The notes under the pieces: generated by a model
Database searches by the model: none
The model's input: only the letters and a program-made list of their open reading frames with translations
What the model was told of the DNA's origin: nothing
DNA from: JBKEBX01 sp047974615
Lineage (GTDB): Bacteria > Bacillota > Clostridia > Lachnospirales > CAMZNU01
DNA length: 9,292 bases
Direction of reading: 5' to 3'
Assembly: GCA_047974615.1 (NCBI GenBank)
Contig: JBKECM010000044.1
Location: 1-9,292, forward strand
Part shown: positions 1 through 6,893 of the stretch, in pieces
Layout: the number at the start of each line of letters is the position of its first letter
Position numbering within the stretch: position 1 is the first letter of the stretch
Translations under genes and position numbers: made by a program

Positions 1-12
1 TGAAAAACTCCC

Positions 13-47
13 AAATATTTTTTTCTATCCTTTATCAGCACCCTCGC
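13..47 (-). repeat. Dispersed GGTGCTGA repeat, copy in minus orientation
   Basis: Read on the minus strand this segment gives GAGGGTGCTGATAAAG followed by GATAGAAAAAAATATTT. That is the same unit as those in the array at 9131-9292 (GAGGGTGCTGAAAAAGTC, then an A-rich tail ending AAAAAATATT). The match covers about 35 bases with a few substitutions and a short gap in the A-rich part. It is a lone copy in inverted orientation relative to the array, so the family is dispersed rather than only tandem. Confidence 0.6.
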
Positions 48-70
48 TAGGAGAAGCTGACGCAGAAATT

Positions 71-99
71 TTGAAAATTTATAGAAAATTAAAAATAAT
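71..99 (+). promoter_or_regulatory. Possible sigma-A promoter for the RND operon
   Basis: TTGAAA (71-76) and AATAAT (94-99) are separated by 17 bases, and each hexamer has one mismatch to consensus. The predicted transcript would start near 106 and carry a leader of about 70 bases. In DNA this AT-rich such pairs occur by chance, so the call is tentative. No clear operator palindrome is visible. Confidence 0.35.
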
Positions 100-178
100 G
101 GGGTTTTTAGAGGTTGCCTTAAGATATTACTAAAAAATGTCGATTATGTATTTAATTTAGAAGATATGGGAGGAAATT

Positions 179-1534
179 ATGAAAAAAGCTCTAATTTTAG
201 TTTTGATGATGGCGACTTTAAGTAGTTGTAGTATAAAAGAAGATATAGTAATTGAAGCTGTACCAAAAAAAGTGAATACAATAGTATTAGAAGAAAGTGA
301 AGTGCAAGAAACTTCCAAATATACAGGGTATCTTTTAGCAAATGAAGTTAAAAAATATTCTTTCACACAAGGTGGTCAAATATTAAATGTTAATGTTAAA
401 AAGGGCGATGTGATAAAAACAGGAGATGTATTAGCTGTACTTGACTCAGAACAAATACAATATGGTATAGATAATGCAGAAGCTACAAAAAATCTAGCTG
501 AAAACGAATCACAACAAGTTATTATAAGTATAGATAGCTTAAATCAAAGTTTAGATGCTGAAAAAATAGTTTTAAATCAGCTTAATTCATTACTGGAATC
601 TGAAAAACTTAATCTTGAAACCTTAGAAAATACATATGATAAAAATATTACTCAATTAGAAAATGAGTTTAATCTTTTAGAGGATACTTATAATAAAAAT
701 TTATCTTTGCTTGAAAATGGCATAGTAAGTCAAAATGATTTTAATCAACTTGAAACACAATATAATAATACAAAAAACGAATTAGAAAATTTATATAAAG
801 ATAAAGAAACTTATATAAATTTACAAAAAATAGCCATTACAAATGCTGAAGATAATATAGAGGCTGAAAAAATAAAAATAGCTTCAATAGAAAATCAAAT
901 TAATAGTGCTAAACTCACAAAAACTTCTGCAGATTTACAAGTAAATCAGGCACAAATTGGGGTTGATGGCTATGAAAGTCAACTAGATGACGCAACATTA
1001 AAAGCAACAAGCGATGGTGTAGTAATTGAAGTTGTTTCAAATGAAGGTGAAGTTACAGGTGCAGGAACACCTGTTGTTGTCGCAAAATCAAATATAAATA
1101 TTGTAACGGTTGGAGTTAATGCTGATGATGTTTATACAATAGAAATAAATGAAAAAGTTTCTATAACTTTTAATGATGAAAGTTATGAAGGGGTTGTAAC
1201 AAGTATTGCTAGTTATCCAGAGGAAACAACTAAAACCTATTCTGTTGAAGTTGAAGTTATAGATAGTAATATTCCACTTGGTAGCTTAGTTAACGTAGGT
1301 TTTAACAAAGGCGTAACTTCGGGTATATTTGTACCAATAAACGCAATAATCAACAGAGATGGTATAAACTATGTATATGTAGTTTCAGATGATAATATTG
1401 CAACAAAAAAAGAAGTAACTTTAGGCGAAATATATATGGATAAAGTTAAAATAGAAGGTCTTTCTCCAAATTCAAGACTTATTGTTGACGGGTTTAATGC
1501 TATAAAAGAAAACGATATAGTTTCATTTGAGTAG
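179..1534 (+). CDS. Lipoprotein membrane-fusion (HlyD/AcrA-family) subunit of an RND efflux pump
   Basis: This 451-residue periplasmic-adaptor-type protein should link the downstream permease to the outside of the membrane. It starts with a lipoprotein signal peptide whose lipobox is LSSC, with lipidated Cys17. The first lipoyl half lies around 58-95 (GGQILNVNVKKGDVIKTGD). A helical, Glu/Asn/Leu-rich coiled-coil hairpin spans about 96-268, the second lipoyl half about 270-305 (LKATSDGVVIEV), and a beta-barrel and membrane-proximal domain continue to the C-terminus. GGGAGG at 168-173 supports this ATG. The stop lies 19 bases before the permease start, so the two are co-transcribed. The coiled coil of about 170 residues is long compared with AcrA. 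In a monoderm it would be anchored to the outer face of the single membrane by its lipid. The family call is firm; the substrate is unknown. Confidence 0.9.
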   Translation: MKKALILVLMMATLSSCSIKEDIVIEAVPKKVNTIVLEESEVQETSKYTGYLLANEVKKYSFTQGGQILNVNVKKGDVIKTGDVLAVLDSEQIQYGIDNAEATKNLAENESQQVIISIDSLNQSLDAEKIVLNQLNSLLESEKLNLETLENTYDKNITQLENEFNLLEDTYNKNLSLLENGIVSQNDFNQLETQYNNTKNELENLYKDKETYINLQKIAITNAEDNIEAEKIKIASIENQINSAKLTKTSADLQVNQAQIGVDGYESQLDDATLKATSDGVVIEVVSNEGEVTGAGTPVVVAKSNINIVTVGVNADDVYTIEINEKVSITFNDESYEGVVTSIASYPEETTKTYSVEVEVIDSNIPLGSLVNVGFNKGVTSGIFVPINAIINRDGINYVYVVSDDNIATKKEVTLGEIYMDKVKIEGLSPNSRLIVDGFNAIKENDIVSFE

Positions 1535-1553
1535 AGTAGGAGGTCGTTTTATT

Positions 1554-4500
1554 ATGAGTGAAAAAGGTTTGACAGCTAAAGCTTTAAATAACCGTGTTAT
1601 TGTTTTAGCTATAGCTATAGTACTATTTGTTTTCGGTATATATACCTATACTATATTACCACGTCAAGAATATCCTATAGTTGAAGCACCTATTGTAATA
1701 ATATCTGTTGTCTATCCCGGAGCTTCGGCAGAAGACATAGAAAATCTTGTTACACCTGAAGTTGAAGATGTAATAATGAAAACAACAGGATTTAGTACAG
1801 TAAAAACTGTTTGTAGTGAGAACCTTGCTACTTTTACTGTTTTATTTGATTTAGATTTACCTGTTGATGATTTGCACGATAGTATAGAGAGCTTAAGAAG
1901 TGATGTTTTAGCTTTGAAAGATAGTGGATTACCTGATGGAGTAACTGATGTCTACTATAGCACAGATGTTGATAGCACTTCAGGTCTTATTCTTGCTATA
2001 CATTCTACAGAACGTTCAAATGAAGAATTAGAACAAAGAACTAATGAACTGAAAAATGAACTAAGAAAAATTGAGGGTGTTAAAACTGTTAAAGTTGCAG
2101 GAAATTACACAAATCAAATAGAGGTAATAGTAGACCATAATAAGTTAAATAATATAAACTTAACTTTAAGTGAACTTCAAAGTATAATAAGCTATCAAAA
2201 TAGTCTTATACCACTTGGTACTATTGATTTTGAAGATGATAAATTACAAATAAAATCTTCCGGTAATCTTGAAAACCTTCAAGAAATACGTGACTTAATA
2301 GTAAATATAGATGAAAACGGTCTTATTACAAAATTAAGTGACATAGCTACTGTAGACTATGGCGTACAAGAAGATACAAAAGTTTTTAGTAGCAGTGGTG
2401 AACCATCTGTTATACTTGATTTATACTACGAAGACAGTATAAATATAACAAAAGTAGAAAATGAAGTTCAAAAAGCAATTTCCGAATTTCAAGAAACTTT
2501 GCCTAAAGATATTTATGTTGATGTTATGATTAACTTAGCTGATGACGTAGAAAGCTCTGTAAATAACTTTACAATAAGCCTTTTACAAAGTATTTCTATA
2601 GTTATTATTGTTGTTATGATTGGTATGAGTTTTAAAAATGCTATAATTGTAGCTGTAGCTATACCTTTATCAATAAGTATACCTTTTTTAGGTATGTCCA
2701 TAATGAATATAGAAATACAGTTTGTTTCACTTGCAGCTCTTATAATAGCACTTGGTATGCTCGTAGATAATGCTATTGTAGTTTGTGATAATATACAAGT
2801 ATATTTGAACAAAGGATATGAACGTAAAGAAGCTTGTATTATTGGAACAAAGACAGTTGCTTTTCCAGTTCTAACCTCTACTTTGACTACAGTTACAATG
2901 TTTTCAGCATTTTACTTTTTACCGGGTACTATGTTTAAATTTTCTATGAGTTTACCTACAGTAGTTATTATTGCTCTTATATCTTCTTATATAGTATCTT
3001 TAGTAATTACCCCTATAATGTGTTTTTATTTTATGAAAATAACACAAGAGGATAAAGAAGAAAAAGGACTTTTAGGCAAAATTAGAAATGTTGTAATGTT
3101 AATATTAGATAAAGCTTTTGATCATAAAAAGCTCACTTTAGCCATTACATTTTTAGCTTTAGGTATTACTGTATTTACACTTCTTTCTACAACAATGAGT
3201 TTTATGCCTAAAAGTGAAAAACCACTTGTAGATATAAAAGTATACGCTGACACAACTACAGATATTAGAAAAACTGAAAAAATAATATCTTCCATAGAAG
3301 AGGTTTTAGATGAAACTGAAGAAGTAGAATTTTATTTGTCTTCTGTAGGTGGCAGTGTACCAAAATATGATTTTAGTAGCACTCCTGTACCCGATAGTGT
3401 AGATTTAGGCAGTTTAATCGTAAGAATAGACTTATCAAATTCAGAAAAGACAAAATCAGAGTTTGTAGAGTTATTACAAAATGAAATAGACGAAAAGATA
3501 GGTGGTAATATTGTAGTTACGGAGCTGAATGTGGTTAGCAATCCTCATGGTGAAGCTGTTCAAATACGTTTAACTGGTGATAATATTACAAACTTAAACT
3601 ATTATGGCGAAGACATAGCTAATAAGCTTGAAAATATCGAAGGCACAAGAAACGTTGAAGTTACATCTTCAGATCAAGCCTATACATATTATTTAGAATA
3701 TAAAGAAGATGTTTTAAATTCTAATGGGTTAACTAAAAGTGAAGTTGCAAACGAAATAAATATTGCTTTAATGGGTCGAACTGCAACAACTCACAGAGAG
3801 GACACTTTAGAGTATCCTATAGTTGTTAAAACAGACATATCTACTATGGAGGAGCTTAACACTTTAAAAGTAAAATCTTCTCAAACAAATGGTAAATACG
3901 CTATAAACCAACTTGCGAACTTATCTCTAATAAATTCCTATGAAGTAATAAATAAATATAACGGCGAAAACACAGTTGTTATTACAGCTATTCCTAAAGA
4001 TGGCTATAGTGCTATTAATATTCAAAACCAGCTTAAAGCACAAATAGATGATATGAATATATCTGAAGAAATAGATGTTATATATGAAGGTGACGCTTTG
4101 ACTATGTTTGATGCGTTAGAAAGTCTTGCTGTTGGTGGTATAATTGGAATGATACTTATTTTACTTATATTATATCTACAGTTTAAATCGTTTAAATCAA
4201 CTTTAATTGTTGTATCTAGTATACCTTTTTGTTTAGTTGGGGCTACTTTAGGTATTCATCTATTTGATGCATCTTTGGATTTTTATACTATATTAGGTAT
4301 TGTAAGTCTTATAGGTGTTGTAGTTAACAATGCTATTGTTTTAGTAGACTATATTGAAAACGAAAATAAAGTATCTGATATAGACATTGCGTGTAAAGAT
4401 GCAGTGAAAGCAAGATTTAGACCGGTTTTACTTAGTACAACTACTTCTGTTTTAGGTATGGTACCTCTTGCTATTGGTGGTAATGTACTATTCAAAGGGT

Positions 4501-4604
4501 TGGCAGTTTCTTTTATGGCTGGTTTAACTGTATCAACATGCTTTACATTTATTGTTATACCTTTAATATATAGTATGGCTAATAAAAAACAAATCATAGA
4601 ATAA
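1554..4604 (+). CDS. RND-family efflux permease (HAE1/AcrB type)
   Basis: This 1016-residue permease should be a proton-driven exporter of hydrophobic compounds acting as a trimer with the upstream adaptor. TM1 is at about 13-33, followed by the family signature LPRQEYP and YPGASAEDIE. The first large extracytoplasmic porter loop runs to about 335, TM2-6 lie at about 340-500, and TM7 at about 528-550. The second loop spans about 553-850 and TM8-12 run to about 1008. TM4 reads GMLVDNAIVV, with Asp405 at AcrB Asp407 and Asn406 replacing Asp408. TM10 reads VVNNAIVLVDYI, with Asn925 at AcrB Lys940. TM11 keeps Arg954 (RFRP). ATG 1554 is chosen because AGGAGG (1538-1543) lies 10 bases upstream; an in-frame TTG at 1527 would overlap the previous gene and place the ribosome site inside the coding region. 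The length is normal for the family. Bacillus SwrC is a known Firmicute relative type, but the substrate here cannot be told. Confidence 0.93.
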   Translation: MSEKGLTAKALNNRVIVLAIAIVLFVFGIYTYTILPRQEYPIVEAPIVIISVVYPGASAEDIENLVTPEVEDVIMKTTGFSTVKTVCSENLATFTVLFDLDLPVDDLHDSIESLRSDVLALKDSGLPDGVTDVYYSTDVDSTSGLILAIHSTERSNEELEQRTNELKNELRKIEGVKTVKVAGNYTNQIEVIVDHNKLNNINLTLSELQSIISYQNSLIPLGTIDFEDDKLQIKSSGNLENLQEIRDLIVNIDENGLITKLSDIATVDYGVQEDTKVFSSSGEPSVILDLYYEDSINITKVENEVQKAISEFQETLPKDIYVDVMINLADDVESSVNNFTISLLQSISIVIIVVMIGMSFKNAIIVAVAIPLSISIPFLGMSIMNIEIQFVSLAALIIALGMLVDNAIVVCDNIQVYLNKGYERKEACIIGTKTVAFPVLTSTLTTVTMFSAFYFLPGTMFKFSMSLPTVVIIALISSYIVSLVITPIMCFYFMKITQEDKEEKGLLGKIRNVVMLILDKAFDHKKLTLAITFLALGITVFTLLSTTMSFMPKSEKPLVDIKVYADTTTDIRKTEKIISSIEEVLDETEEVEFYLSSVGGSVPKYDFSSTPVPDSVDLGSLIVRIDLSNSEKTKSEFVELLQNEIDEKIGGNIVVTELNVVSNPHGEAVQIRLTGDNITNLNYYGEDIANKLENIEGTRNVEVTSSDQAYTYYLEYKEDVLNSNGLTKSEVANEINIALMGRTATTHREDTLEYPIVVKTDISTMEELNTLKVKSSQTNGKYAINQLANLSLINSYEVINKYNGENTVVITAIPKDGYSAINIQNQLKAQIDDMNISEEIDVIYEGDALTMFDALESLAVGGIIGMILILLILYLQFKSFKSTLIVVSSIPFCLVGATLGIHLFDASLDFYTILGIVSLIGVVVNNAIVLVDYIENENKVSDIDIACKDAVKARFRPVLLSTTTSVLGMVPLAIGGNVLFKGLAVSFMAGLTVSTCFTFIVIPLIYSMANKKQIIE

Positions 4605-4636
4605 TCAAAAATATATTTATTGAAAATTTCTAAAAC

Positions 4637-4665
4637 TTGACATTTTATAACAAATAATATATAAT
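4637..4665 (+). promoter_or_regulatory. Perfect-consensus sigma-A promoter of the lipoprotein gene
   Basis: TTGACA (4637-4642), a 17-base spacer and TATAAT (4660-4665) match the housekeeping consensus at every position. Transcription should start near 4672, giving a leader of about 56 bases. The leader begins with a small hairpin: TTTGGC (4675-4680) pairs with GTCAAA (4687-4692) around a T6 loop, with one G-T pair. It ends with a good ribosome site (GGAGG at 4714-4718). The unit is therefore transcribed independently of the RND operon, probably strongly. Confidence 0.85.
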
Positions 4666-4727
4666 TTTATTGATTTTGGCTTTTTTGTCAAATATATTAA
4701 AATAATAAAACTCGGAGGATATGAAAA

Positions 4728-5450
4728 ATGAAAAAATTTTTATGCGTATTAGCTATGGTTTCTGTTTTATTTACTGTTAGTTGTAGCTCAACTTCTTTAG
4801 ATGAGGCAGTAAACGAAGTTTCTGAACTTGCAAGCACAGAAGGTACTGCAGTAAATGATGCAGTTAACGAAGTAGCAGATGCAGTAAATAGCGAAGAAGC
4901 TTCAAGTTTAGTGGAAGATGCTGTCGATTTAGTAGGCGAAGCTGTTGGTATTGATGCAGACTTTACACATGGTCAAGAAGTATCACAAGCAAACTTAGAT
5001 AAATTTAATGCTGGTGCGGCTGTTTCTTATGAAGAAATATACGTAGATGGTAGCGGAAGTTTCGCATATAAAAGAGATGCTGATGGTAATGTTTACGTTA
5101 AGTTAACTGGTACAGTTGTTAATGAGTATTATAAAATCGGCGATACATATTATGATTACGAAGATGGTGTATTAGTACTTGAGTCTGCTGATGATGAAGG
5201 GTATATTGATTCAATAACTACGACTATGGCGGAAGAAATATCATTTATTGGTGTAGAAACTTATGTTGAGAATTTAGACGCTGTGTATACAGAAGAAAAT
5301 GGTATGTACGTGGTAGAAGGTGTATATGACGATGAGTCAACTTACACTGTACAAGTTGCAGTTGATGGCTCTACTATGTCTTTAGTTGACTCTAATGTTA
5401 ACGAAACAGTAGATTTTAACTTTACAGATAAAATAGTTTTACCACAATAA
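4728..5450 (+). CDS. Acidic lipoprotein of unknown function
   Basis: This 240-residue protein has a lipoprotein signal peptide (MKKFLCVLAMVSVLF, then TVSC with lipidated Cys19). Residues about 24-75 are an acidic, Ala/Val/Glu-rich helical stretch with a repeated DAVNEV-like motif (EAVNEV, DAVNEV, DAVN, EDAVDLV). This looks like an amphipathic stalk holding the rest away from the membrane. Residues about 80-240 alternate hydrophobic and polar positions, with many Tyr and Gly (GNVYVKLTG, YYKIGDTYYDYEDG), as in antiparallel beta sheets, and end in DKIVLPQ. The start at 4728 has GGAGG 9 bases upstream; an out-of-frame ATG at 4721 is too close to it. The gene sits alone between a consensus promoter and a terminator, suggesting an abundant surface protein. 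I do not recognise the family. A LolA/LppX-like fold is possible but is inference. Confidence 0.85.
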   Translation: MKKFLCVLAMVSVLFTVSCSSTSLDEAVNEVSELASTEGTAVNDAVNEVADAVNSEEASSLVEDAVDLVGEAVGIDADFTHGQEVSQANLDKFNAGAAVSYEEIYVDGSGSFAYKRDADGNVYVKLTGTVVNEYYKIGDTYYDYEDGVLVLESADDEGYIDSITTTMAEEISFIGVETYVENLDAVYTEENGMYVVEGVYDDESTYTVQVAVDGSTMSLVDSNVNETVDFNFTDKIVLPQ

Positions 5451-5457
5451 TTTTTTT

Positions 5458-5498
5458 ATAAGCAATGTCGCTTTTGTGACATTGCTTATTTTAATTTA
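5458..5498 (+). terminator. Intrinsic terminator after the lipoprotein gene
   Basis: ATAAGCAATGTC (5458-5469) pairs perfectly with GACATTGCTTAT (5478-5489) around an 8-base loop, a 12-bp stem. The downstream tract is TTTTAATTT, T-rich but interrupted. It starts 7 bases after the stop codon and closes the single-gene unit. Confidence 0.85.
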
Positions 5499-5628
5499 AA
5501 GTAATTAAATTTTCTTTTTATATCTTCTACATGCAAATAAAATACAGAAGGTGAAAGGTTTTAGATATGCTATTTAAAATAGTTAGCCTTAATTTTTGTA
5601 AAAGGAGTATCAATTTTATATATAGCTT
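5490..5628. other. Non-coding spacer with little recognisable content
   Basis: This is the first part of the 516-base gap between the lipoprotein gene and rpmG. I see no supported gene. CTATTT/AAATAG (5571-5583) is a minor palindrome. The segment around 5545-5565 (AGAAGGTGAAAGG) resembles the GGTGCTGAAAAGG repeat with three bases missing and may be a decayed copy. An AAAGGAG at about 5600 is not followed by a start codon at useful spacing. Confidence 0.4.
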
Positions 5629-5855
5629 CATTGCAAAATATAGAAAAATCCATTTTCATATCGAAATTTTCACTACGTGAAAACGACTTCGTCGCCCTTG
5701 TTCGTCGGGTTCTTTACAAAACAATGGCTTTGTGGCTTTTTGACAAAAACTGTGGAAATAGCGTCTTTTTGCCATTTCAGGCGTTTGTCAAAAGTATGAA
5801 AATTTGATTTTTTCTTTTGCAATGTGCCATTCCTTGAATTTTGCAACGTTGCCAT
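5625..5855. repeat. MITE-like repeat element with imperfect terminal inverted repeats
   Basis: The left end (5629-5660) begins CATTGCAAAA and continues through an A-rich stretch to ATTTTCATAT. The right end, read on the minus strand from 5824, begins CATTGCAAAAGAAAAAATC and continues to ATTTTCATAC. The two are clearly related and oppositely oriented about 195 bases apart. The interior (5660-5760) is richer in G+C than its surroundings and contains small hairpins (TTCAC/GTGAA, CGAC/GTCG, ACAAA/TTTGT). The outer right end is partly duplicated: TTTTGCAACGTTGCCAT (5839-5855) echoes TTTTGCAATGTGCCAT (5815-5830). A 41-base stretch of the right arm (5784-5824) recurs exactly, inverted, at 9066-9106. 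No target-site duplication is obvious. A 70-codon minus-strand frame over 5673-5885 is a by-product of the element, without a ribosome site. Confidence 0.6.
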
Positions 5856-5879
5856 ATAGAAAAAAGTTTGTCGAAAGCC

Positions 5880-5908
5880 TTGCATTGTCTGAATATTTAT
5901 GATATACT
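5880..5908 (+). promoter_or_regulatory. Extended -10 sigma-A promoter of the rpmG-secE-nusG operon
   Basis: TTGCAT (5880-5885), a 17-base spacer and TATACT (5903-5908) make a good housekeeping promoter. It is reinforced by an extended -10 TGA directly before the hexamer. The start should be near 5914-5916, leaving about 52 bases of leader before rpmG. It lies about 25 bases beyond the end of the repeat element. Confidence 0.8.
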
Positions 5909-5914
5909 AGTTAT

Positions 5915-5940
5915 GACGTATGTGCTGTATGTCTTTTTTT
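5915..5940 (+). promoter_or_regulatory. Terminator-like hairpin plus T7 at the very 5' end of the rpmG operon transcript
   Basis: GACGTAT (5915-5921) pairs with GTATGTC (5927-5933) around a 5-base loop; two of the seven pairs are G-T. T7 follows at 5934-5940. It resembles an intrinsic terminator but begins at the predicted transcription start, so it may instead be a 5' stabilising stem or a site of early pausing. Confidence 0.45.
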
Positions 5941-5966
5941 ATTATGTAAAGGAAAGAGGTGTCATA

Positions 5967-6116
5967 ATGAGAACAAATATTACATTAGCTTGTACTGAGT
6001 GTAAGCAAAGAAACTACAATACTAAAAAAGATAAAAAAACTCACCCTGAGCGTATGGAAACTAAAAAGTATTGTAAATTTTGTAACTCTCACACAATGCA
6101 TAAAGAAACAAAATAG
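5967..6116 (+). CDS. rpmG: 50S ribosomal protein L33
   Basis: This 49-residue protein is the usual length for bacterial L33, a small protein near the E site of the large subunit. It is the zinc-binding form: Cys9 and Cys12 (CTEC) and Cys36 and Cys39 (CKFC) make the four-cysteine ribbon. The typical core MRTNITLACTECKQRNY and the NTKKDKKTHPERMETKKYC segment are present. ATG 5967 is chosen because GGAAAGAGG lies just upstream and the protein then starts like all L33; the longer open frame back to 5841 runs through the promoter. It is the first gene of the operon, 20 bases before secE. Because it needs zinc, other zinc-free copies could exist elsewhere in the genome, but this cannot be judged here. 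Confidence 0.96.
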   Translation: MRTNITLACTECKQRNYNTKKDKKTHPERMETKKYCKFCNSHTMHKETK

Positions 6117-6136
6117 TTTCTAAAGGAAGTGTTAAA

Positions 6137-6319
6137 ATGGAAGAAAACAAAAAAGATGGTTTAAAAGAAATAAGAGGCGAGTTTAGAAAAATCGTTTGGC
6201 CAAATGGACATGACTTATACAAACAAACTGTTACAGTTGTTATTACAAGTTTATTGTTTGGTGCTATAATTTTTGTTCTAAATTTAATTTATGGCTATCT
6301 ATTTACTTTTTTACATTAA
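6137..6319 (+). CDS. secE: Preprotein translocase subunit SecE
   Basis: SecE stabilises SecY in the Sec protein-conducting channel of the cytoplasmic membrane. This 60-residue version is the short, single-span form typical of Firmicutes. An amphipathic N-terminal helix carries the family signature GEFRKIVWPNGHDL (about 14-27). One membrane span follows at about 33-56 (VVITSLLFGAIIFVLNLIYGY). AAAGGAAG about 7 bases upstream of ATG 6137 supports the start. Its position between rpmG and nusG is the standard arrangement and supports the call. No tRNA-Trp gene lies between rpmG and secE, unlike in some relatives. Confidence 0.95.
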   Translation: MEENKKDGLKEIRGEFRKIVWPNGHDLYKQTVTVVITSLLFGAIIFVLNLIYGYLFTFLH

Positions 6320-6341
6320 ACTAGTTTGAAAAGGTGATTAA

Positions 6342-6863
6342 ATGTCTAATAGTCCACAATGGTATGTTGTTCATACATACTCAGGTTATGAAAAAAAAGT
6401 TAAAGCGAACATTGAAAAGTTAGTAGAAAATCGTGGAATGCAAGATCAAATTCTTGAGATTTCTGTTCCTGAACGTGAAGAAGTGGAAATAAAAAATGGA
6501 CAACGTAAAGTTGTACAACGTAAAGTTTTCCATGGCTATGTACTTATAAAAATGTATATGAACGACGATACTTGGTATGTTGTTAGAAATACTCGTGGCG
6601 TTACATCTTTTGTAGGTCCTGGTTCAAAACCTGTACCCCTTACAGATGAAGAAGTTAACCGTATGGGTATTGGACAAGAAATTGATGAACCTATTGAATT
6701 AGAAATCGGTGATATGGTTATGGTTAACTCTGACTTTTTTGGAGAAACAACAGGTACTATATCAGATATTAATAGTAAAAAACGTACTGTTATTGTTAAT
6801 ATCCTTGCCTTCGGTCGTGAAACACCGACAGAATTTGATGTCAAAGATGTACGTAAAGTTTAG
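6342..6863 (+). CDS. nusG: Transcription termination/antitermination factor NusG
   Basis: NusG binds the RNA polymerase clamp and modulates pausing and termination. The 173-residue protein has an NGN domain at about 5-110, with WYVVHTYSGYEKKVKANIE, the PERE segment, FHGYVLIKM and TRGVTSFVGPG, all family hallmarks. A C-terminal KOW domain at about 120-173 carries GDMVMVNSDFFGETTGTI and FGRETPTEFDV. In many NusG proteins the KOW loop reads GPF and the end TPVEL; here these are SDF and TPTEF, modest variations. AAAAGGTGA lies 5-8 bases before ATG 6342. The gene is 22 bases after secE and 75 bases before rplK, with a hairpin and the L1-type motif in that gap. Confidence 0.96.
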   Translation: MSNSPQWYVVHTYSGYEKKVKANIEKLVENRGMQDQILEISVPEREEVEIKNGQRKVVQRKVFHGYVLIKMYMNDDTWYVVRNTRGVTSFVGPGSKPVPLTDEEVNRMGIGQEIDEPIELEIGDMVMVNSDFFGETTGTISDINSKKRTVIVNILAFGRETPTEFDVKDVRKV

Positions 6864-6875
6864 TTAATCGTTTAG

Positions 6876-6892
6876 CCCTAGCGTAGTTAGGG
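6876..6892 (+). promoter_or_regulatory. Seven-bp hairpin at the start of the rplK leader
   Basis: CCCTAGC (6876-6882) pairs with GTTAGGG (6886-6892) around a GTA triloop, with one G-T pair. It is followed by GTGTGGGAGG rather than a T-run, so it is not an intrinsic terminator. It abuts the L1-type motif and could be part of the same folded leader, a processing site, or a stabilising stem for rplK-rplA mRNA. Confidence 0.5.
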
Positions 6893-6893
6893 T

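Larger units (their letters stand above)
2..133 (+). other. Open reading frame without a start in the window; possible 3' end of an upstream gene
   Basis: This frame is open from the window edge for 43 codons and stops with TAA at 131-133, 45 bases before the membrane-fusion gene. Its first third is made of the antisense of the GGTGCTGA repeat (13-47), which reads FFYPLSAPSL. The remaining residues end in EVALRYY and match no family I recognise. An upstream TetR-type regulator would be a common neighbour for an RND operon, but nothing here supports that identity. It may equally be chance openness in AT-rich repeat DNA. Confidence 0.2.

Noticed and set aside
1527..1553. TTG start for the RND permease at 1527, overlapping the adaptor gene
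   Set aside because: The AGGAGG at 1538-1543 would fall inside the coding region, and ATG 1554 has it at normal spacing with the usual family N-terminus.
2513..2812. Minus-strand frames inside the RND, NusG, L11 and L1 genes (for example 2513-2812, 6536-6844, 7728-7931)
   Set aside because: They are antisense shadows of well-supported genes, without ribosome sites or recognisable products.
4721..4780. 19-codon upstream frame from the ATG at 4721 overlapping the lipoprotein start
   Set aside because: Its ATG is only two bases from the GGAGG, too close for efficient initiation, and the peptide shows no sign of selection.
5673..5885. A 70-codon minus-strand frame beginning MQGFRQTFFY
   Set aside because: It lies wholly over the repeat element, lacks a ribosome site and overlaps the rpmG -35 region. 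Its sequence is explained by the repeat, including the internal duplication of the end.
5841..5966. N-terminal extension of L33 to a start at 5841
   Set aside because: The extension crosses the promoter and 5' hairpin. ATG 5967 has its own ribosome site and gives the standard L33 start.
6117..6136. tRNA-Trp gene between rpmG and secE, as in some Firmicutes
   Set aside because: The gap is only 20 bases, too short for a tRNA.
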